From NCBI GenBank assembly GCA_016712985.1, contig JADJQA010000012.1, positions 62,001 through 126,000 of the forward strand: a stretch of DNA of 64,000 nt, given 5' to 3'. The notes under the pieces are model-generated. The model ran no database searches. It was not told the origin of the DNA and saw only the letters and a program-made list of their open reading frames with translations. Each line of letters starts with the position of its first letter. Position 1 is the first letter of the stretch. The DNA comes from Sulfuritalea sp. GTDB taxonomy: Bacteria; Pseudomonadota; Gammaproteobacteria; Burkholderiales; Rhodocyclaceae. Shown one piece after another: positions 1 to 11,059 of the stretch. Made by a program: the position numbers and the translations under genes.

Positions 1-1722
1 GAAATCTTCAACCGGCTGTCGCAACTCAAGCTGGCCGTGTATGCGCCTGTCAGCTACATCCTGTCCAGTCGCCTGAAAAAGTACGAAGCGCTGTACGACA
101 CCCAGGTGGAGGGCGGCGGCGGCAAGCTCAAGCAGGCCGACCGAGAGAAAAGCCTGCAAGCGCTGATGACCACCAACCTGCTCAAGCGCCTGGAAAGCTC
201 GGTCGAATCCTTCCGCCTGACCCTCAAGAGCCTGCAAAAAAGCCACCGCGACGCGCTGGAGAAGATCGCCACCTTCAAGCAAACCGGCGCGGCCAGTGCC
301 TTTGCCGATGTCGCCGCGGCCTTTGCCGACGCCGAAGCAGATTTCGACGATGACGAATTTCCGCTGCCCGGCGACGCCACCATAGGCAAGAAGATCCAGA
401 TCAACCTGGAAGACATGGACTTGCCGTCCTGGGAGCACGACCTGCAAGCCGACCTGTTCTTCATCGACGACCTGCTGGCCGAAATGGCCAAGGTCACCCC
501 GAGCGACGACGCCAAGCTGCAACACCTGAAGACCCAGATCACCAGCAAGCTCACCTCACCGATCAACCCCGGCAACCGCAAGGTGCTGATCTTCACCGCC
601 TTCGCCGACACCGCCAACTACCTCTACGACAATCTGGCCAAGCACCTGCTGCACCACCACAAGGTGCACTGCGCCAAAGTCACCGGCAGCGACGCGCCGA
701 AATCCACGCTGGGCACCATTCCGGGCAGCCGCCAAAGCTACGACTTCCAGGGCCTGCTCACCCTGTTCTCGCCGCGTTCCAAGGAAAAGGCCGTCATCTA
801 CCCGGACGAGCCGCGTGAGATCGACATCCTCATCGGTACCGACTGCATCTCCGAAGGCCAGAACCTGCAGGATTGCGATTACGTCATCAACTACGACATC
901 CACTGGAACCCCGTGCGCATCATCCAGCGCTTCGGCCGCGTGGATCGCATCGGCTCGCAAAACGCCAGCATCCAGTTGGTCAACTACTGGCCGGACATCA
1001 GCCTCGACGAATACATCCGGCTCAAGGAGCGGGTCGAAAACCGCATGATGATCGCCGACGTCACCGCCACCGGCGACGACAACGTCCTCAACGCCCAGGC
1101 CAACGACCTCGCCTATCGCAAGGAGCAGTTGCGCCGCCTGCAGGACGAAGTGATCGAAATGGAAGACCTCAAGACCGGCGTCTCCATTACTGACCTCGGC
1201 CTCAACGATTTCCGCATGGACCTGCTCAACTACATCAAGACCAATGGCGAGTTGAGCCATGTCCCCAACGGCATGCATGCCGTGGTACCGGCCCAGCCCG
1301 AGGCGGGCCTGCTGCCCGGCGTGATCTTCACCCTGCGCAGCCGCAAGCCAGGGGCGCAACACCAGCAGCAAAACCGCCTTTACCCCTATTCCCTGATCTA
1401 CATCGGCAACGACGGCCGCATCATCAGCGACCACACCGAAGCCAAGCGCCTGCTCGACCTCGCCCGCAGCGCCTGCAAGGCGCACGGCCAGCCGATGCGC
1501 GAAGCCTACGAGCCGTTCAACCGGGCCACGGACGACGGGCGCAACATGCAGGCCTATTCCAGCCTGCTCGACCAGGCCATCCGCTCCATGATCGACCGCA
1601 AGGAAGAAAAGGACATTGACAGCCTGTTCAGCGGCGGCAAGACGACTGCACTGGTGGACAGCATCGCCGGGCTGGACGACTTCGAGCTGATTACCTTCAT
1701 AGTCATTCAAGGCGCGGCATGA
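1..1722 (+). CDS. SF2/SNF2-type helicase, C-terminal part (5' end outside window)
   Basis: The reading frame is open from base 1, so the visible 573 residues are the C-terminal part of a larger protein. It shows the second RecA-like lobe of a superfamily 2 helicase: a KVLIFTAFADTANYL strand, then motif V (ILIGTDCISEGQNLQ) and motif VI (IIQRFGRVDRIGSQN) with the arginine finger. This arrangement is typical of SNF2/RapA-like helicases that accompany restriction or phage-defence methylases. Its stop overlaps the DUF4391 start by four bases (ATGA), so the two are translationally coupled. It is inferred to be an ATP-driven DNA translocase of the RM-like locus that follows. No frameshift is visible here, unlike the genes further downstream. 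Confidence 0.85.
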   Translation, partial: EIFNRLSQLKLAVYAPVSYILSSRLKKYEALYDTQVEGGGGKLKQADREKSLQALMTTNLLKRLESSVESFRLTLKSLQKSHRDALEKIATFKQTGAASAFADVAAAFADAEADFDDDEFPLPGDATIGKKIQINLEDMDLPSWEHDLQADLFFIDDLLAEMAKVTPSDDAKLQHLKTQITSKLTSPINPGNRKVLIFTAFADTANYLYDNLAKHLLHHHKVHCAKVTGSDAPKSTLGTIPGSRQSYDFQGLLTLFSPRSKEKAVIYPDEPREIDILIGTDCISEGQNLQDCDYVINYDIHWNPVRIIQRFGRVDRIGSQNASIQLVNYWPDISLDEYIRLKERVENRMMIADVTATGDDNVLNAQANDLAYRKEQLRRLQDEVIEMEDLKTGVSITDLGLNDFRMDLLNYIKTNGELSHVPNGMHAVVPAQPEAGLLPGVIFTLRSRKPGAQHQQQNRLYPYSLIYIGNDGRIISDHTEAKRLLDLARSACKAHGQPMREAYEPFNRATDDGRNMQAYSSLLDQAIRSMIDRKEEKDIDSLFSGGKTTALVDSIAGLDDFELITFIVIQGAA

Positions 1723-2399
1723 CGCAGTTGACAATCCCCGCGCTGTTTGATTTTCCGCCACAGGCCAAAGTGGGCCGCGTGTTGCCGAAAAGCAAGATCT
1801 ACCAGCACGGTCGGGTCAGCGTTGCCTTGCGCGAGCGCTTTGTCAGGCAGGTGGAGCAGATCACCTGGCAATACAAGCTGGCCCCGGAAACCATCAACCT
1901 GCTGGCGCGGGGAGGCATCGCGGAAATCCAAATCTTCGACATTGCCCTGAAAACCGATGCGCTGGATGAAGACGTGCTGCGCGCCATCGACCGCGCCATT
2001 CCGCTGCCTATCGTCTTCCAGTTGCAGCACGGGCAGCGCACCCGCATGGCGGCCGCCTACAAGCGGCCCAGCGCAGCGGAAGCCGGCAAGTGGGTGATCG
2101 ACAGCTACTTTGCCAGTGCATGGCAGCCGACTACTGCGGAGCGCCGACCGCTGCCCATCGCCCTCGATCTGCACAGCCTCTACGAACAACTGCTGCGCAG
2201 CCTGCTGCCGCAAGCGGCACGGCCGGGTGAAAGCCTCCCCGAACAAGTGGAACGGCTGACCCGGTTGCGCAGCCGGCAGAATGAGTACAGCAAGATGGAA
2301 GCCCGTCTGCACAAGGAAAAGCAGTTCAACCGCAAGGTGGCGCTAAATGCACAATTGCGCGAACTCAAGACCGCAATTGATCAACTCGCGACCCACTGA
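1719..2399 (+). CDS. DUF4391 domain protein of RM-type locus
   Basis: 226 residues, intact. The sequence resembles the DUF4391 family, which is regularly found between a helicase and a type III-like DNA methyltransferase; no biochemical role is established. The middle contains a conserved PLPIVFQLQ strand and a YKRPS segment, and the C-terminus (about residues 175-226) is a charged, probably coiled-coil region. The start codon overlaps the helicase stop (ATGA), and mod starts 34 bases after its stop, so it is in the same operon. A role as accessory subunit of the methylase/helicase complex is inference from position only. Confidence 0.7.
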   Translation: MTQLTIPALFDFPPQAKVGRVLPKSKIYQHGRVSVALRERFVRQVEQITWQYKLAPETINLLARGGIAEIQIFDIALKTDALDEDVLRAIDRAIPLPIVFQLQHGQRTRMAAAYKRPSAAEAGKWVIDSYFASAWQPTTAERRPLPIALDLHSLYEQLLRSLLPQAARPGESLPEQVERLTRLRSRQNEYSKMEARLHKEKQFNRKVALNAQLRELKTAIDQLATH

Positions 2400-2433
2400 G
2401 CGCGCAAGCATTCACGAGATACAGGACCGCCCC

Positions 2434-4309
2434 ATGGACAAGCTGAAAATGCACTCGCCCGACCTGACCGAAGCCAATATCGCCAAGCTGGCCGAACTGT
2501 TCCCCAATTGCGTCACCGAAGCGCGGGACGCCAAGGGCGAACTGAAGCAGGCCATCGACTTCGACCTGCTGCGGCAGGAACTGGCATCCAGCATCGTCGA
2601 GGGGCCGCAGGAGCGCTACCAGCTCAACTGGCCGGGCAAGCGCGAGGCGCTGCTGACGGCCAATGCGCCGATAGCCAAGACCCTGCGCCCCTGCCGGGAA
2701 GAGAGCGTGGATTTCGACACCACGCAAAACCTGTTCATCGAAGGCGACAACCTGGATGCGCTCAAGCTGCTGCAGGAGACCTACCTGAACAAGGTGAAGC
2801 TGATTTACATCGATCCACCGTACAACACGGGGAATGACTTCATCTACAAGGACGATTTTGCTGATGGCTCCGGAGCTACCTTCAGCGCTCAATCAGAAAG
2901 ACGAGACTGGCTATCGCATGGTAGCCAACCCAGGCGGCCAATGGGCGCTTCCATTCGGACTGGCTAAGCATGATGTATCCGCGACTGAGGCTTGGCAAGC
3001 AATTTGTTGCGGGATGATGGGGTGCTGTTCATCTCAATTGACGATAACGAGGTCGACAACCTCACAAAAATCTGGACGAGATTTTCGGGGGCGGGAATTT
3101 CGTGGCACAGATTATTTGGCAAAAGGTGTATTCTCCGAAGAACGCGGCATGATGGTTTTCCAGATCACGACTACGCTGAGTTTGGTGTATGCAAAGCAGG
3201 GCGCTTGTGGCTCCTGAACGCTGGACACCAACGTGACGAAAGTGGCGCAGTATAAGAATCCCGACAACGATCCACGTGGCCCTTGGAAGGCTGCCAACCG
3301 CCACGCAACGGATCTATGCGAACGGGCATTTACCATCCTGTCATGCCCAACAGGCCGCGTAATAGATGGCCCTCCAAGGGATTGCCTATGGCGGTCAGCG
3401 AAGAAAGCCAGAAAGCTTGACGCAGGACAATAGATCTGTTGGGGCGCAAACGGCAACAACATGCCACGCCTAAAGAGATTCTTGTCGGAAGTCCAACAAG
3501 GCCTCATTCCCAAACGCTCTGGTTCTAAATGAGGTCGGCTCACTCAGGACGCAAGAGACGACTGCTGAAGTTAAAGCATCCAATTGATGGTCCGGATCAA
3601 TGTCTTTGACTCCGTCAAGCCGGTACAACTCTACAACGAATCCTTCAACTTGGCCGGCAAAACCCGATGACATTATCTTCTCGATTTTTTAGCTGGGAGC
3701 GGCACCACGGCCCATGCGGTACTAAGCCAAACTTCGAGGATGGCGGCAACCGCGACGTTACATCGCGGTTCAGATTCCCGAGGCCCTTGCCGAGAGCGGA
3801 ACCGGCGGCTTCGGCATTCGATCTTCGAGATGGGGCGAATACGGGTTAGGAACTATGCCGCCGGACTAAAATTAAGGCAAGAAGGACACTGGACCAACCT
3901 CGACATCGGCTTTCGCGTACTGAAAATCGATAGCTCCAACATGAAGGAGGTCTACTACACCCCGGATGCCGTCACCCAGGAAGCGCTCCCCGGCCTGGTC
4001 GACAACATCCGCGCCGACCGTAGTGCCGAAGACCTGCTGTTCCAGGTGCTGCTAGACTGGGGCGTCGATCTGGCCTTGCCGATCAGCCAGCAAGTCATCG
4101 CCGGCAAGACGGTGTTCTTCGTGGATGGCAATGCCCTGGCCGCCTGCTTCGACACCGGCATCGACGAGGACTTCGTCAAGCAGCTCGCCGCGCACAAGCC
4201 GCTGCGCGTGGTGTTCCGCGATTCCGGCTTCATCAGCGACAGCGTGAAAATCAACGTCGAGCAGGTATTCAAGCTGCTTTCGCCCGCCACCGAAATAAAG
4301 ACGCTCTGA
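2434..4309 (+). pseudogene. mod: type III-like DNA adenine methyltransferase (Mod), multiply frameshifted
   Basis: Residues 1-145 or so are in one frame and contain the N-terminal region and motif IV, DPPYNTGNDFIYKDDF, the catalytic motif of beta-class N6-adenine methyltransferases. From about 2870 to 3880 the familiar Mod segments appear one after another in different frames (for example SDWLSMMYPRL, LLRDDGVLFISIDDNEVDNL, AQIIWQKVYSPKNAA, YKNPDNDPRGPW, NNMPRLKRFLSEVQQG, DGGNR). From about 3880 a single frame gives the intact C-terminal third, ending at 4309. The total span fits a full-length Mod of about 620 residues. I count around ten single-base shifts. Either the gene is decaying or this stretch is badly sequenced; as written it cannot make a methylase. 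Confidence 0.85.
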
Positions 4310-4319
4310 GGCGGTACGA

Positions 4320-6019
4320 ATGGACAGCAAAGCCTTGCAGACGCTTCTGGCGACGCTGATCGAGCGTTGGGAAAACGAGGTGGTGGAGTTCAAGCGCGCC
4401 AGCGATGGTTATTCCACCGACGACATCGGCAAATACTTTTCGGCCCTGGCCAACGAGGCCAATCTGCGCAACCAGGACCGGGCATGGCTGGTGTTCGGCG
4501 TGGAGAATCGGCGCCGCAAGGTGGTCGGCACCGACTACCGCCCCGAGCCGGGCCGCCTGCAAGGCCTCAAGATGCAGATCGCCGCAGCACCGAGCAGCCA
4601 TCACCCTGCGCAACATCCATGAACTGGCGCACCCGGACGGACGGGTGCTGCTGCTGGAAATTCCGGCGGCGCCACTGGGGATGCCGGTGGCCTGGAAAGG
4701 GCACTACTACGCGCGAGCGGGCGAAAGCCTGACGAGCCTCGGTCTGGACAAGTTTGACGAGATTCGCGGTCAGACAGGCACTTCCGACTGGTCGGCGCAG
4801 GTCGTGGCGGGCGCAACTCTGGCCCATCTGGACGATAGAGCGCTGGCCCAGGCGCGCGAGTCCTTTGCCAAGAAATACGCCAATCGCTTCGCCGCGGAAG
4901 AGGTCAGGCGCTGGTCGGACGGCGTCTTTCTCGACCGCGCCCGACTGACCCGCGATGGCCAAATCGTGCGCGCCACCTTGCTGTTGCTCGGCAAGGCGGA
5001 AGCCGCGCACCTGCTCTCGCCGCATCCGGCACAGATAACCTGGAAACTCGAAGGCCCGGAACGTGCCTATGAGCATTTCGGACTGCCGTTTCTGCTGGAC
5101 CAGCAGCGCGCTGTACCGCAAGGTTCGCAATATCCAGGTGCGCATCCTGCCGGAGGACCAGTTGGTCGCGGTGGAGATGGCCAAGTACGACCGCAAGATC
5201 GTGCTGGAGGCCCTGCACAACTGCATTGCCCATCAGGACTACGCCCGCAGCGGGCGCATCATCGTGACGGAGTTCCCCGACCGGCTGGTGCTGGAGAACG
5301 AAGGCTCGTTCTTCGATGGGCAGCCGGAGGACTATATCGCCGGTGCCCGGACGCCTCGCCGCTACCGCAACCCTTTCCTTGCGCAGGCCATGGCGGAACT
5401 GAACATGATCGACACCATGGGTTACGGCATTCACGAGATGCACGTCGGCCAGGCCCGGCGTTATTTTCCGATGCCGGACTACGATCTCACCGAGCCGCAG
5501 GCGGTGAAGATGACCATCCACGGCCGGGTGGTGGACCCGGCCTACAGCCGCCTGCTGATCCAGAAAACGGATTTGCCGCTGGAGGACATTCTGGCCCTGG
5601 ACCGGGTACAGAAGAAGCTGCCGCTGAACGACGAGGGAGTGCTGAGGCATCTGCGCAAGGCGGGGCTGATCGAGGGACGCAAGCCGAACTTCCACGTCTC
5701 CGCCACGGTGGCCAAGGCCACCGGGAGCAAGGCCGAGTACATCCGCACCCGCGCCCAAGGGGACGCCTTTTACGGCAAGCTGCTCATCGACTATCTGGAA
5801 AAGTTCAGGGAAGCTTCCGGAAGGAAGTCGACGACTCTTGCTGCTTCCCATGCTCACATGGCCCTGACTGAGACACAGAAGGTCAACAAGATCAGCTACC
5901 TTCTCACCAAAAATGCGGCGCGGTGGACAAATTTTCAACACCGGGTCGGACAAGACGCCCCATTGGGAAATTTCAAAGAAAAAAGAATTTCAAAGAAGAT
6001 CGATGCAGAGATTGATTAA
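4320..6019 (+). pseudogene. AlbA_2/Schlafen-type ATP-binding protein of RM locus, frameshifted
   Basis: The N-terminus (WENEVVEFKRA, then a block ending VFGVENRRRKVVGTDYR) is the AlbA_2 (divergent AAA-4/Schlafen-like) nucleic-acid/nucleotide-binding domain. Later segments (ALHNCIAHQDYARSGRI, GYGIHEMHVGQARRYFP) match the ATP-binding helix-turn-helix transcriptional-regulator family (COG2865). The coding frame changes near 4600, near 5095, and again between about 5820 and 5910, where the C-terminal RRGGQIFNTG motif lies in another frame. The start ATG is ten bases after the mod stop. Members of this family often sit between mod and res genes of type III-like systems and are presumed regulatory. 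The exact end is uncertain (6019 in one frame, 6095 in another). Confidence 0.75.
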
Positions 6020-6130
6020 AATGCCAATTACCATGATTTTGCACATTATGAGTTTTGCCAATGCTGGGTACCTCGGGTTTGGGTGCTTGCGCTAGAACAT
6101 TCCACCCGCACCAACGGCACAGAATCGCCC

Positions 6131-9029
6131 ATGAAACTGAAGTTCAAAGTCCAGCCCTACCAGACCCACGCGGTGGATGCGCTGGCCGACTGTTTTGCCG
6201 GCCAGCCAAAAGCTTCAGGGGTGAGCTATCGCATCGATCCGGGCGCCGTGTCGCCAGCGCCGACTATTCCCCAGCAGGCGCCATTGGCGGGCATGGAGCC
6301 TGCCCCGACACCGGGGCCAGCGACGCAGGCTTCCAGGAATGCCGATCTGGCTCTCAGCTCGGCACAGCTTCTGGAAAACCTCCAAGCGGTGCAGCGCCGC
6401 CAGAACCTGCCGTTTTCCCCAACGCTGGCCGGCGACAAGAAGACCGGCTGCCCGATCAACCTCGACATCGAGATGGAAACCGGCACCGGCAAGACCTACT
6501 GCTACATCAAGAGCATGTTCGAGATGAACAAGCGCCATGGCTGGAGCAAGTTCATCGTCGTGGTGCCAAGCATCGCCATCCGCGAGGGCGTGTACAAGTC
6601 GCTGGAAATCACCGCCGAGCATTTTCTGGAAAGCTACGGCAAGAAGGCCCGCTTCTTCATTTACAACTCCAAAGCTTTGCACAACCTGGAGAGTTTTTCC
6701 TCGGACGCCGGCATCAATATCATGGTCATCAACGTGCAGGCTTTTGCCGCGCGTGGCGCCGACAACCGGCGGATTTACGAGGAGCTCGATGACTTCCAGT
6801 CGCGCCGGCCCATCGACGTCATCAAGGCCAACCGGCCGATCCTGATCCTCGACGAGCCGCAAAAAATGGAAGGCGCCAAGACCCTCGATTCGTTCAGCGA
6901 GTTCAACCCGCTGCTGATTGCGCGTTACTCGGCCACCCACAAGACCGAATACAACAAGATCCACCGCCTGGATGCGCTGGACGCCTACAACCAGAAGCTG
7001 GTGAAGAAGATTGCCGTGCGCGGCATCACGGTCAAGGGTTTGACCGGTACCCATGCCTACCTCTATTTGCAGGACATCGAAGTCTCTGCAGCAAGCCGCC
7101 GGTGGCGCGGGTCGAGCTGGAGATCAAGCAGGGCAACGGCATCAAGCGCGTGATGCCTGCGCCGCATCCAGATCCGCGAGGCCATCAAGGCCCACTTCGA
7201 CAAGGAGCAGGCGCTGTTCCGGCAGGGCGTGAAGGTGCTGACGCTCTTCTTCATCGACGAGGTGGCCAAGTATCGCCAGTACGATGCCAACGGCGAAGTG
7301 CCCGGCGAGTATGCAAAAGTCTTCGAGGAGGAATACGACGCCCAGCTCAACGAGGTCCTGACGCTCGAAGACACGCTCTACAACCGCCACCTGAAGGGCA
7401 TCCCGGCCCGCCAGACCCACAACGGCTACTTCTCCATCGACAAGAAAACCAGGCATCTGGTCGATCCGGAAACGGGCAAGAAGTCCACGGAAACCGATGA
7501 CGTGGATGCCTATGACCTGATCCTCAAGGACAAGGAACGCCTGCTGTCCTTTGCCGAACCAGTGCGCTTCGTCTTCAGCCACTCGGCGCTGCGCGAAGGC
7601 TGGGACAACCCCAATGTCTTCGTCATCTGCGCGCTCAAGCACAGCGACAACACCGTCTCGCGCCGGCAGGAGGTCGGTCGTGGTTTGCGCCTGGCGGTGA
7701 ATCAGTTGGGCGATCGCATGGACAACCCGGCCACGGTGCACCAGATCAACGAACTGACGGTGGTGGCCAGCGAAAGCTACAAGGATTTCGTCAGTGCGCT
7801 GCAGAAAGACATCAGCGAGTCGCTGTCGGCCCGGCCGCGCGTGGCCGACGAAAAATACTTCACCGGCAAGGTGCTGCAAACCGCCAAGCGGAGAAGTGGA
7901 AGTCACCCCGCAACTGGCCAAGCAGATTTACCGCTACCTGGCGAAAAACGATTACACCGACGACAACGATCAGATCACTCCGGCTTACCACGAGGCCAAG
8001 CGCGAAGAGCAGTTGGCCGCATTGCCGCCCGAATTGCAGCCTCATGCCGAACAGATCTTCCAGTTGATCGACAGCGTGTTCAGCGAAGCGCAGTTGCCGC
8101 AGATTGGCGATGGTCGCAAGGCCAAGCTCAACCCACTGAATGCAAACTTCGAGAAGAAGGAATTCCAGGCGCTGTGGCACAAGACCAACCGCAAAGCGGC
8201 CTACACGGTTCTCTGAAACCGCCGAGTTGGTGGGCAAGTGCGTGGCGACCCTGGACGCAGAATTGCGCGTCAAGCCGATGCAATATGTGATCGAACGCGG
8301 TGTTCAGGTTGTCGATAGCAGCTTTGACGATCTCAAAGCGGGTACCGCGTTCAAGCTCACGGCGAGCGAGACGGAAAACTACACCGACTCGATTCATTCG
8401 GCGGTGAAGTACGACCTGATCGGCAATTTGGCCGAAGCCACCCAACTGACGCGCCATACCATCGCCGCCATCCTCAAGGGCATCAACGTCGCGGTATTCA
8501 GCCAGTATAAGGTCAACCGGAGGACTTCATCGCCAAGGCCGGCACGCTGATCAACGAGCAAAAAGGCCACCGCCATCGTCGAGACATCGCCTATGACCCG
8601 GTCGACCAGAGTTACGGTTCGAACATTTTCCCCGCCGAAAAGCCCAGGGCCGATTTCAGCAAGGCATTCGAGGCCAAACACCACATCTATGACTACGTGT
8701 TCACCGACTCGGGTAATGAACGACCATTTGTCGAGAAGCTGGATGCCAGCACCGAGGTCGTCGTTTATGCCAAGCTGCCGAAGAGCTTCTATATCCCCAC
8801 TCCGGTCGGCAACTACAATCCCGACTGGGCCATCGCCTTCCATGAAGGCAAGGTCAAACACATCTACTTCATCGCCGAGACGAAGGGTTCAATGTCCACC
8901 CTGGATCTACGCGCCATTGAAAAATCCAAGATCGCCTGCGCCCGCAAGTTCTTCGCCAAGATCGCGTCGGATCAGGTGAAGTACGACGTGGTCGATAGCT
9001 ATGGAAAATTGATGGAGTTGGTGAAGTAG
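6131..9029 (+). pseudogene. res: type III restriction endonuclease subunit (Res), multiply frameshifted
   Basis: The ATG at 6131 opens with MKLKFKVQPYQTHAVDAL, the usual Res N-terminus. Walker A is METGTGKTYCYIKSMF and the DEAD-box motif II is ILILDEPQKMEG. Motif VI is HSDNTVSRRQEVGRGLRL, in the second helicase lobe. The C-terminal part (8697-9029) has the nuclease-like NPDWAIAF and AETKGS elements of the PD-(D/E)XK fold. The frame is lost around 7085, 7160, 7900, 8210, 8515 and 8570-8590, several in short homopolymers (an extra A in a run at about 8564). Restored length would be about 965 residues, normal for the family. As written it is non-functional. Confidence 0.85.
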
Positions 9030-9245
9030 AGTTGCTTGGCCCGTTGAACAGAGGCGGACGACACCGACTCCCTGGAGGGGAACCCCCGGACCCTCGCTGC
9101 CCCGCCCCAGTCTGTTCGACGGACTCCCAAGGCAGCCATGGCCCGGAAGACGAGCGCTGCACAACGATCCAGGAAGGGTGGCGACCATCACAAAAACCGT
9201 CCCTCCACCATTTGATCCGAATACGCTCTTTTTCGTTCAGGGCTC

Positions 9246-9273
9246 GGGAATAAACCCGCCGCGCCATTCGTAG
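9246..9273 (+). promoter_or_regulatory. candidate ECF sigma-factor promoter
   Basis: GGGAATAAA at 9246-9254 and CGTAG near 9269, separated by about 15 bases, resemble the GGAAT/CGT pattern used by many ECF sigma factors. The site lies 37 bases upstream of the secreted-protein/sigma/anti-sigma operon, as expected for autoregulation. Consensus assignment is by eye. Confidence 0.35.
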
Positions 9274-9310
9274 ATCCCTTGCAGTACCCTCAATTCCAAT
9301 GGAGAACAGC

Positions 9311-9688
9311 ATGAAAATCAGTCAGATCATTGCAGCATCTTGTTTCGCCATCCTCGCCCTCGGCAACGCCTGGGCGGCCGACGCTCCGGTCAAGGTCGCC
9401 GACGGCGTGCTGGTCGGTCCCAACGGCATGACGCTCTACACCTTCGACAAGGATGCCGCGGGCAGCGGCAAGAGTGTGTGCAACGGACCCTGCGCCGCCA
9501 ACTGGCCGGCCCTGGGTGCCGCCGCCAGCGACACCGCCAGCGGCGATTACAGCATCGTCACCCGCGATGACGGCGCCAAGCAGTGGGCAGTCAAGGGCAA
9601 GCCCCTGTACTACTGGGTCAAGGACCAGAAGCCCGGCGACAAGACCGGCGAAGGAGTTGCCGGCGCCTGGCGCGTCGCCAAGCCGTAA
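9311..9688 (+). CDS. secreted COG4315-type lipoprotein-repeat protein
   Basis: 125 residues with a clear signal peptide (about residues 1-22, cleavage after AWA). The mature part carries the repeat of the secreted COG4315/PF03640 family, with GPNGMTLYTFDKDAAG, then SVCNGPCAANWP and the second repeat KPLYYWVKDQKPGD. Its function is unknown; members often sit beside ECF sigma and anti-sigma genes and respond to oxidative or envelope stress. The ATG at 9311 was preferred over the one at 9299 because GGAGAAC lies just before it. It begins a three-gene operon with the sigma factor, ten bases downstream. Confidence 0.8.
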   Translation: MKISQIIAASCFAILALGNAWAADAPVKVADGVLVGPNGMTLYTFDKDAAGSGKSVCNGPCAANWPALGAAASDTASGDYSIVTRDDGAKQWAVKGKPLYYWVKDQKPGDKTGEGVAGAWRVAKP

Positions 9689-9698
9689 TCGCCCGTAG

Positions 9699-10202
9699 GT
9701 GAGCAGCCAGGCCGCGATCGTTGCCGAGATTCCCCGTCTGCGCCGCTATGCACGTGCGCTGACGGGGCGTTCCGATACGGCCGACGACCTGGTGCAGGAC
9801 ACGCTGGAACGCGCGCTGGTGAAATGGCGCCTTTGGCAGCAGGGGCGCGCCTTGCGGCCCTGGCTGTTTTCGATCATGCACAACCTGCATGTCGATGGCC
9901 AGCGCCGTGAAGGACGCCTCGATTTCCGCGACGACGACGATCTGCCCGTGCAAGTGCAGCGTGCGGCCCAGGACGATGCGCGGGAGCTGCGCGATATCGA
10001 ACGCGCGCTGGGCTTGCTGCCGCTTGAGCAACGGGAGATCCTGCTGCTCGTCGGTCTGGAAGAACTCAGTTACGCGGATGTGGCGCGCGTCCTGAAACTC
10101 CCGCAAGGCACCGTGATGTCCCGTCTGTCGAGGGGGCGCAAGCGCTTCAGGGCGCTTCTGCTGGGGGCGACGATTCCGCAACTGAGAGTGGTCAAGAAAT
10201 GA
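9699..10202 (+). CDS. ECF RNA polymerase sigma factor
   Basis: 167 residues with a GTG start. Region sigma-2 is at about residues 8-75 (the DDLVQDTLERALVKW helix and the RPWLFSIMHNLHVD segment that recognises the -10). Region sigma-4 is at about residues 105-155 (LPLEQREILLLVGLEELS followed by the helix-turn-helix TVMSRLSRGRKRF). There are no sigma-1 or sigma-3 regions, as usual for ECF factors. The stop overlaps the start of the anti-sigma gene (ATGA), which implies coupled synthesis. It probably drives its own operon from the candidate promoter at 9246. Confidence 0.9.
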   Translation: MSSQAAIVAEIPRLRRYARALTGRSDTADDLVQDTLERALVKWRLWQQGRALRPWLFSIMHNLHVDGQRREGRLDFRDDDDLPVQVQRAAQDDARELRDIERALGLLPLEQREILLLVGLEELSYADVARVLKLPQGTVMSRLSRGRKRFRALLLGATIPQLRVVKK

Positions 10203-10960
10203 ACGCGCCGATATCGGAAGACGATCTGCACGCTTTTGCCGACGGTCAGCTCGACTCGGCGCGGCTGGTTCAGGTGGAAGCCTGGCTGGCATCCCATCCC
10301 GAGCGGCGGGCCGAGGTAGATCAGTGGCGGGCGCAGACGGCCAGTCTCCATCAGACCTTCGATCGCGTGCTCGACGAGCCGATTCCGACGCGACTGTTGC
10401 CGCCCGCCAGGCCCGCACGCTGGCTGGACGGACGCAAGGCCGCCGCGGTGGCATGGCTGGTGGTCGGCGGCGTCGCGGGATTTTTCCTGCGCGGACAATC
10501 CGCGGGCGATCCCGCCGCGTTAACGGCGTCGAATTCCCTGCCCCGTCAGGCCGCTGTCGCCCATGCGGTGTTTGTTCCGGAAGTTCGCCATCCCGTCGAG
10601 GTCGGCGCGGACCAGGAAGCGCACCTTGTCGCCTGGCTTTCCAAGCGCCTTGGCGCCGAGCTGAAGCCGCCGAAACTGGACGACGCCGGCTACCGGCTGA
10701 TCGGCGGCCGCCTGCTGCCCGGCGACAAGCGCGCGGTCGCGCAGTTCATGTACGAGGATGCCGCCCGCAAGCGCCTGACGCTGTATGTGCGCCCCGATGC
10801 GCCGAAGGCCACCGAGACCGGCTTTCGCTACACCAGCGAGGACGGCATCGATGTCTTCTACTGGATCGACGGGGCCTTCGGCTACGCACTCTCGGGCAAT
10901 ACCGGACGCGAGGACATGCTGCGCCTGGCTACCCTGGTACATCGACAGAACGAGAAGTAG
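10199..10960 (+). CDS. transmembrane anti-sigma factor
   Basis: 253 residues. The N-terminal about 85 residues form the cytoplasmic sigma-binding domain (DDLHAFADGQLDSARL is the typical opening of zf-HC2/RskA-like anti-sigma factors, here without a zinc HxxxCxxC motif). One membrane helix is at about 82-98 (AVAWLVVGGVAGFFL), followed by a periplasmic domain of about 150 residues. The gene overlaps the ECF sigma gene by four bases. It is predicted to hold the sigma factor inactive at the membrane until a periplasmic signal arrives. Confidence 0.85.
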   Translation: MNAPISEDDLHAFADGQLDSARLVQVEAWLASHPERRAEVDQWRAQTASLHQTFDRVLDEPIPTRLLPPARPARWLDGRKAAAVAWLVVGGVAGFFLRGQSAGDPAALTASNSLPRQAAVAHAVFVPEVRHPVEVGADQEAHLVAWLSKRLGAELKPPKLDDAGYRLIGGRLLPGDKRAVAQFMYEDAARKRLTLYVRPDAPKATETGFRYTSEDGIDVFYWIDGAFGYALSGNTGREDMLRLATLVHRQNEK

Positions 10961-11059
10961 TTATCGACGCGATCCGGCTTCGAGAAGTCGGCCATCGCGA
11001 TGCGCCGCGGCAGAAGCCGCAAGGCCGATACAAATGCCTCCCGATCGCCTCTGTAGCTC

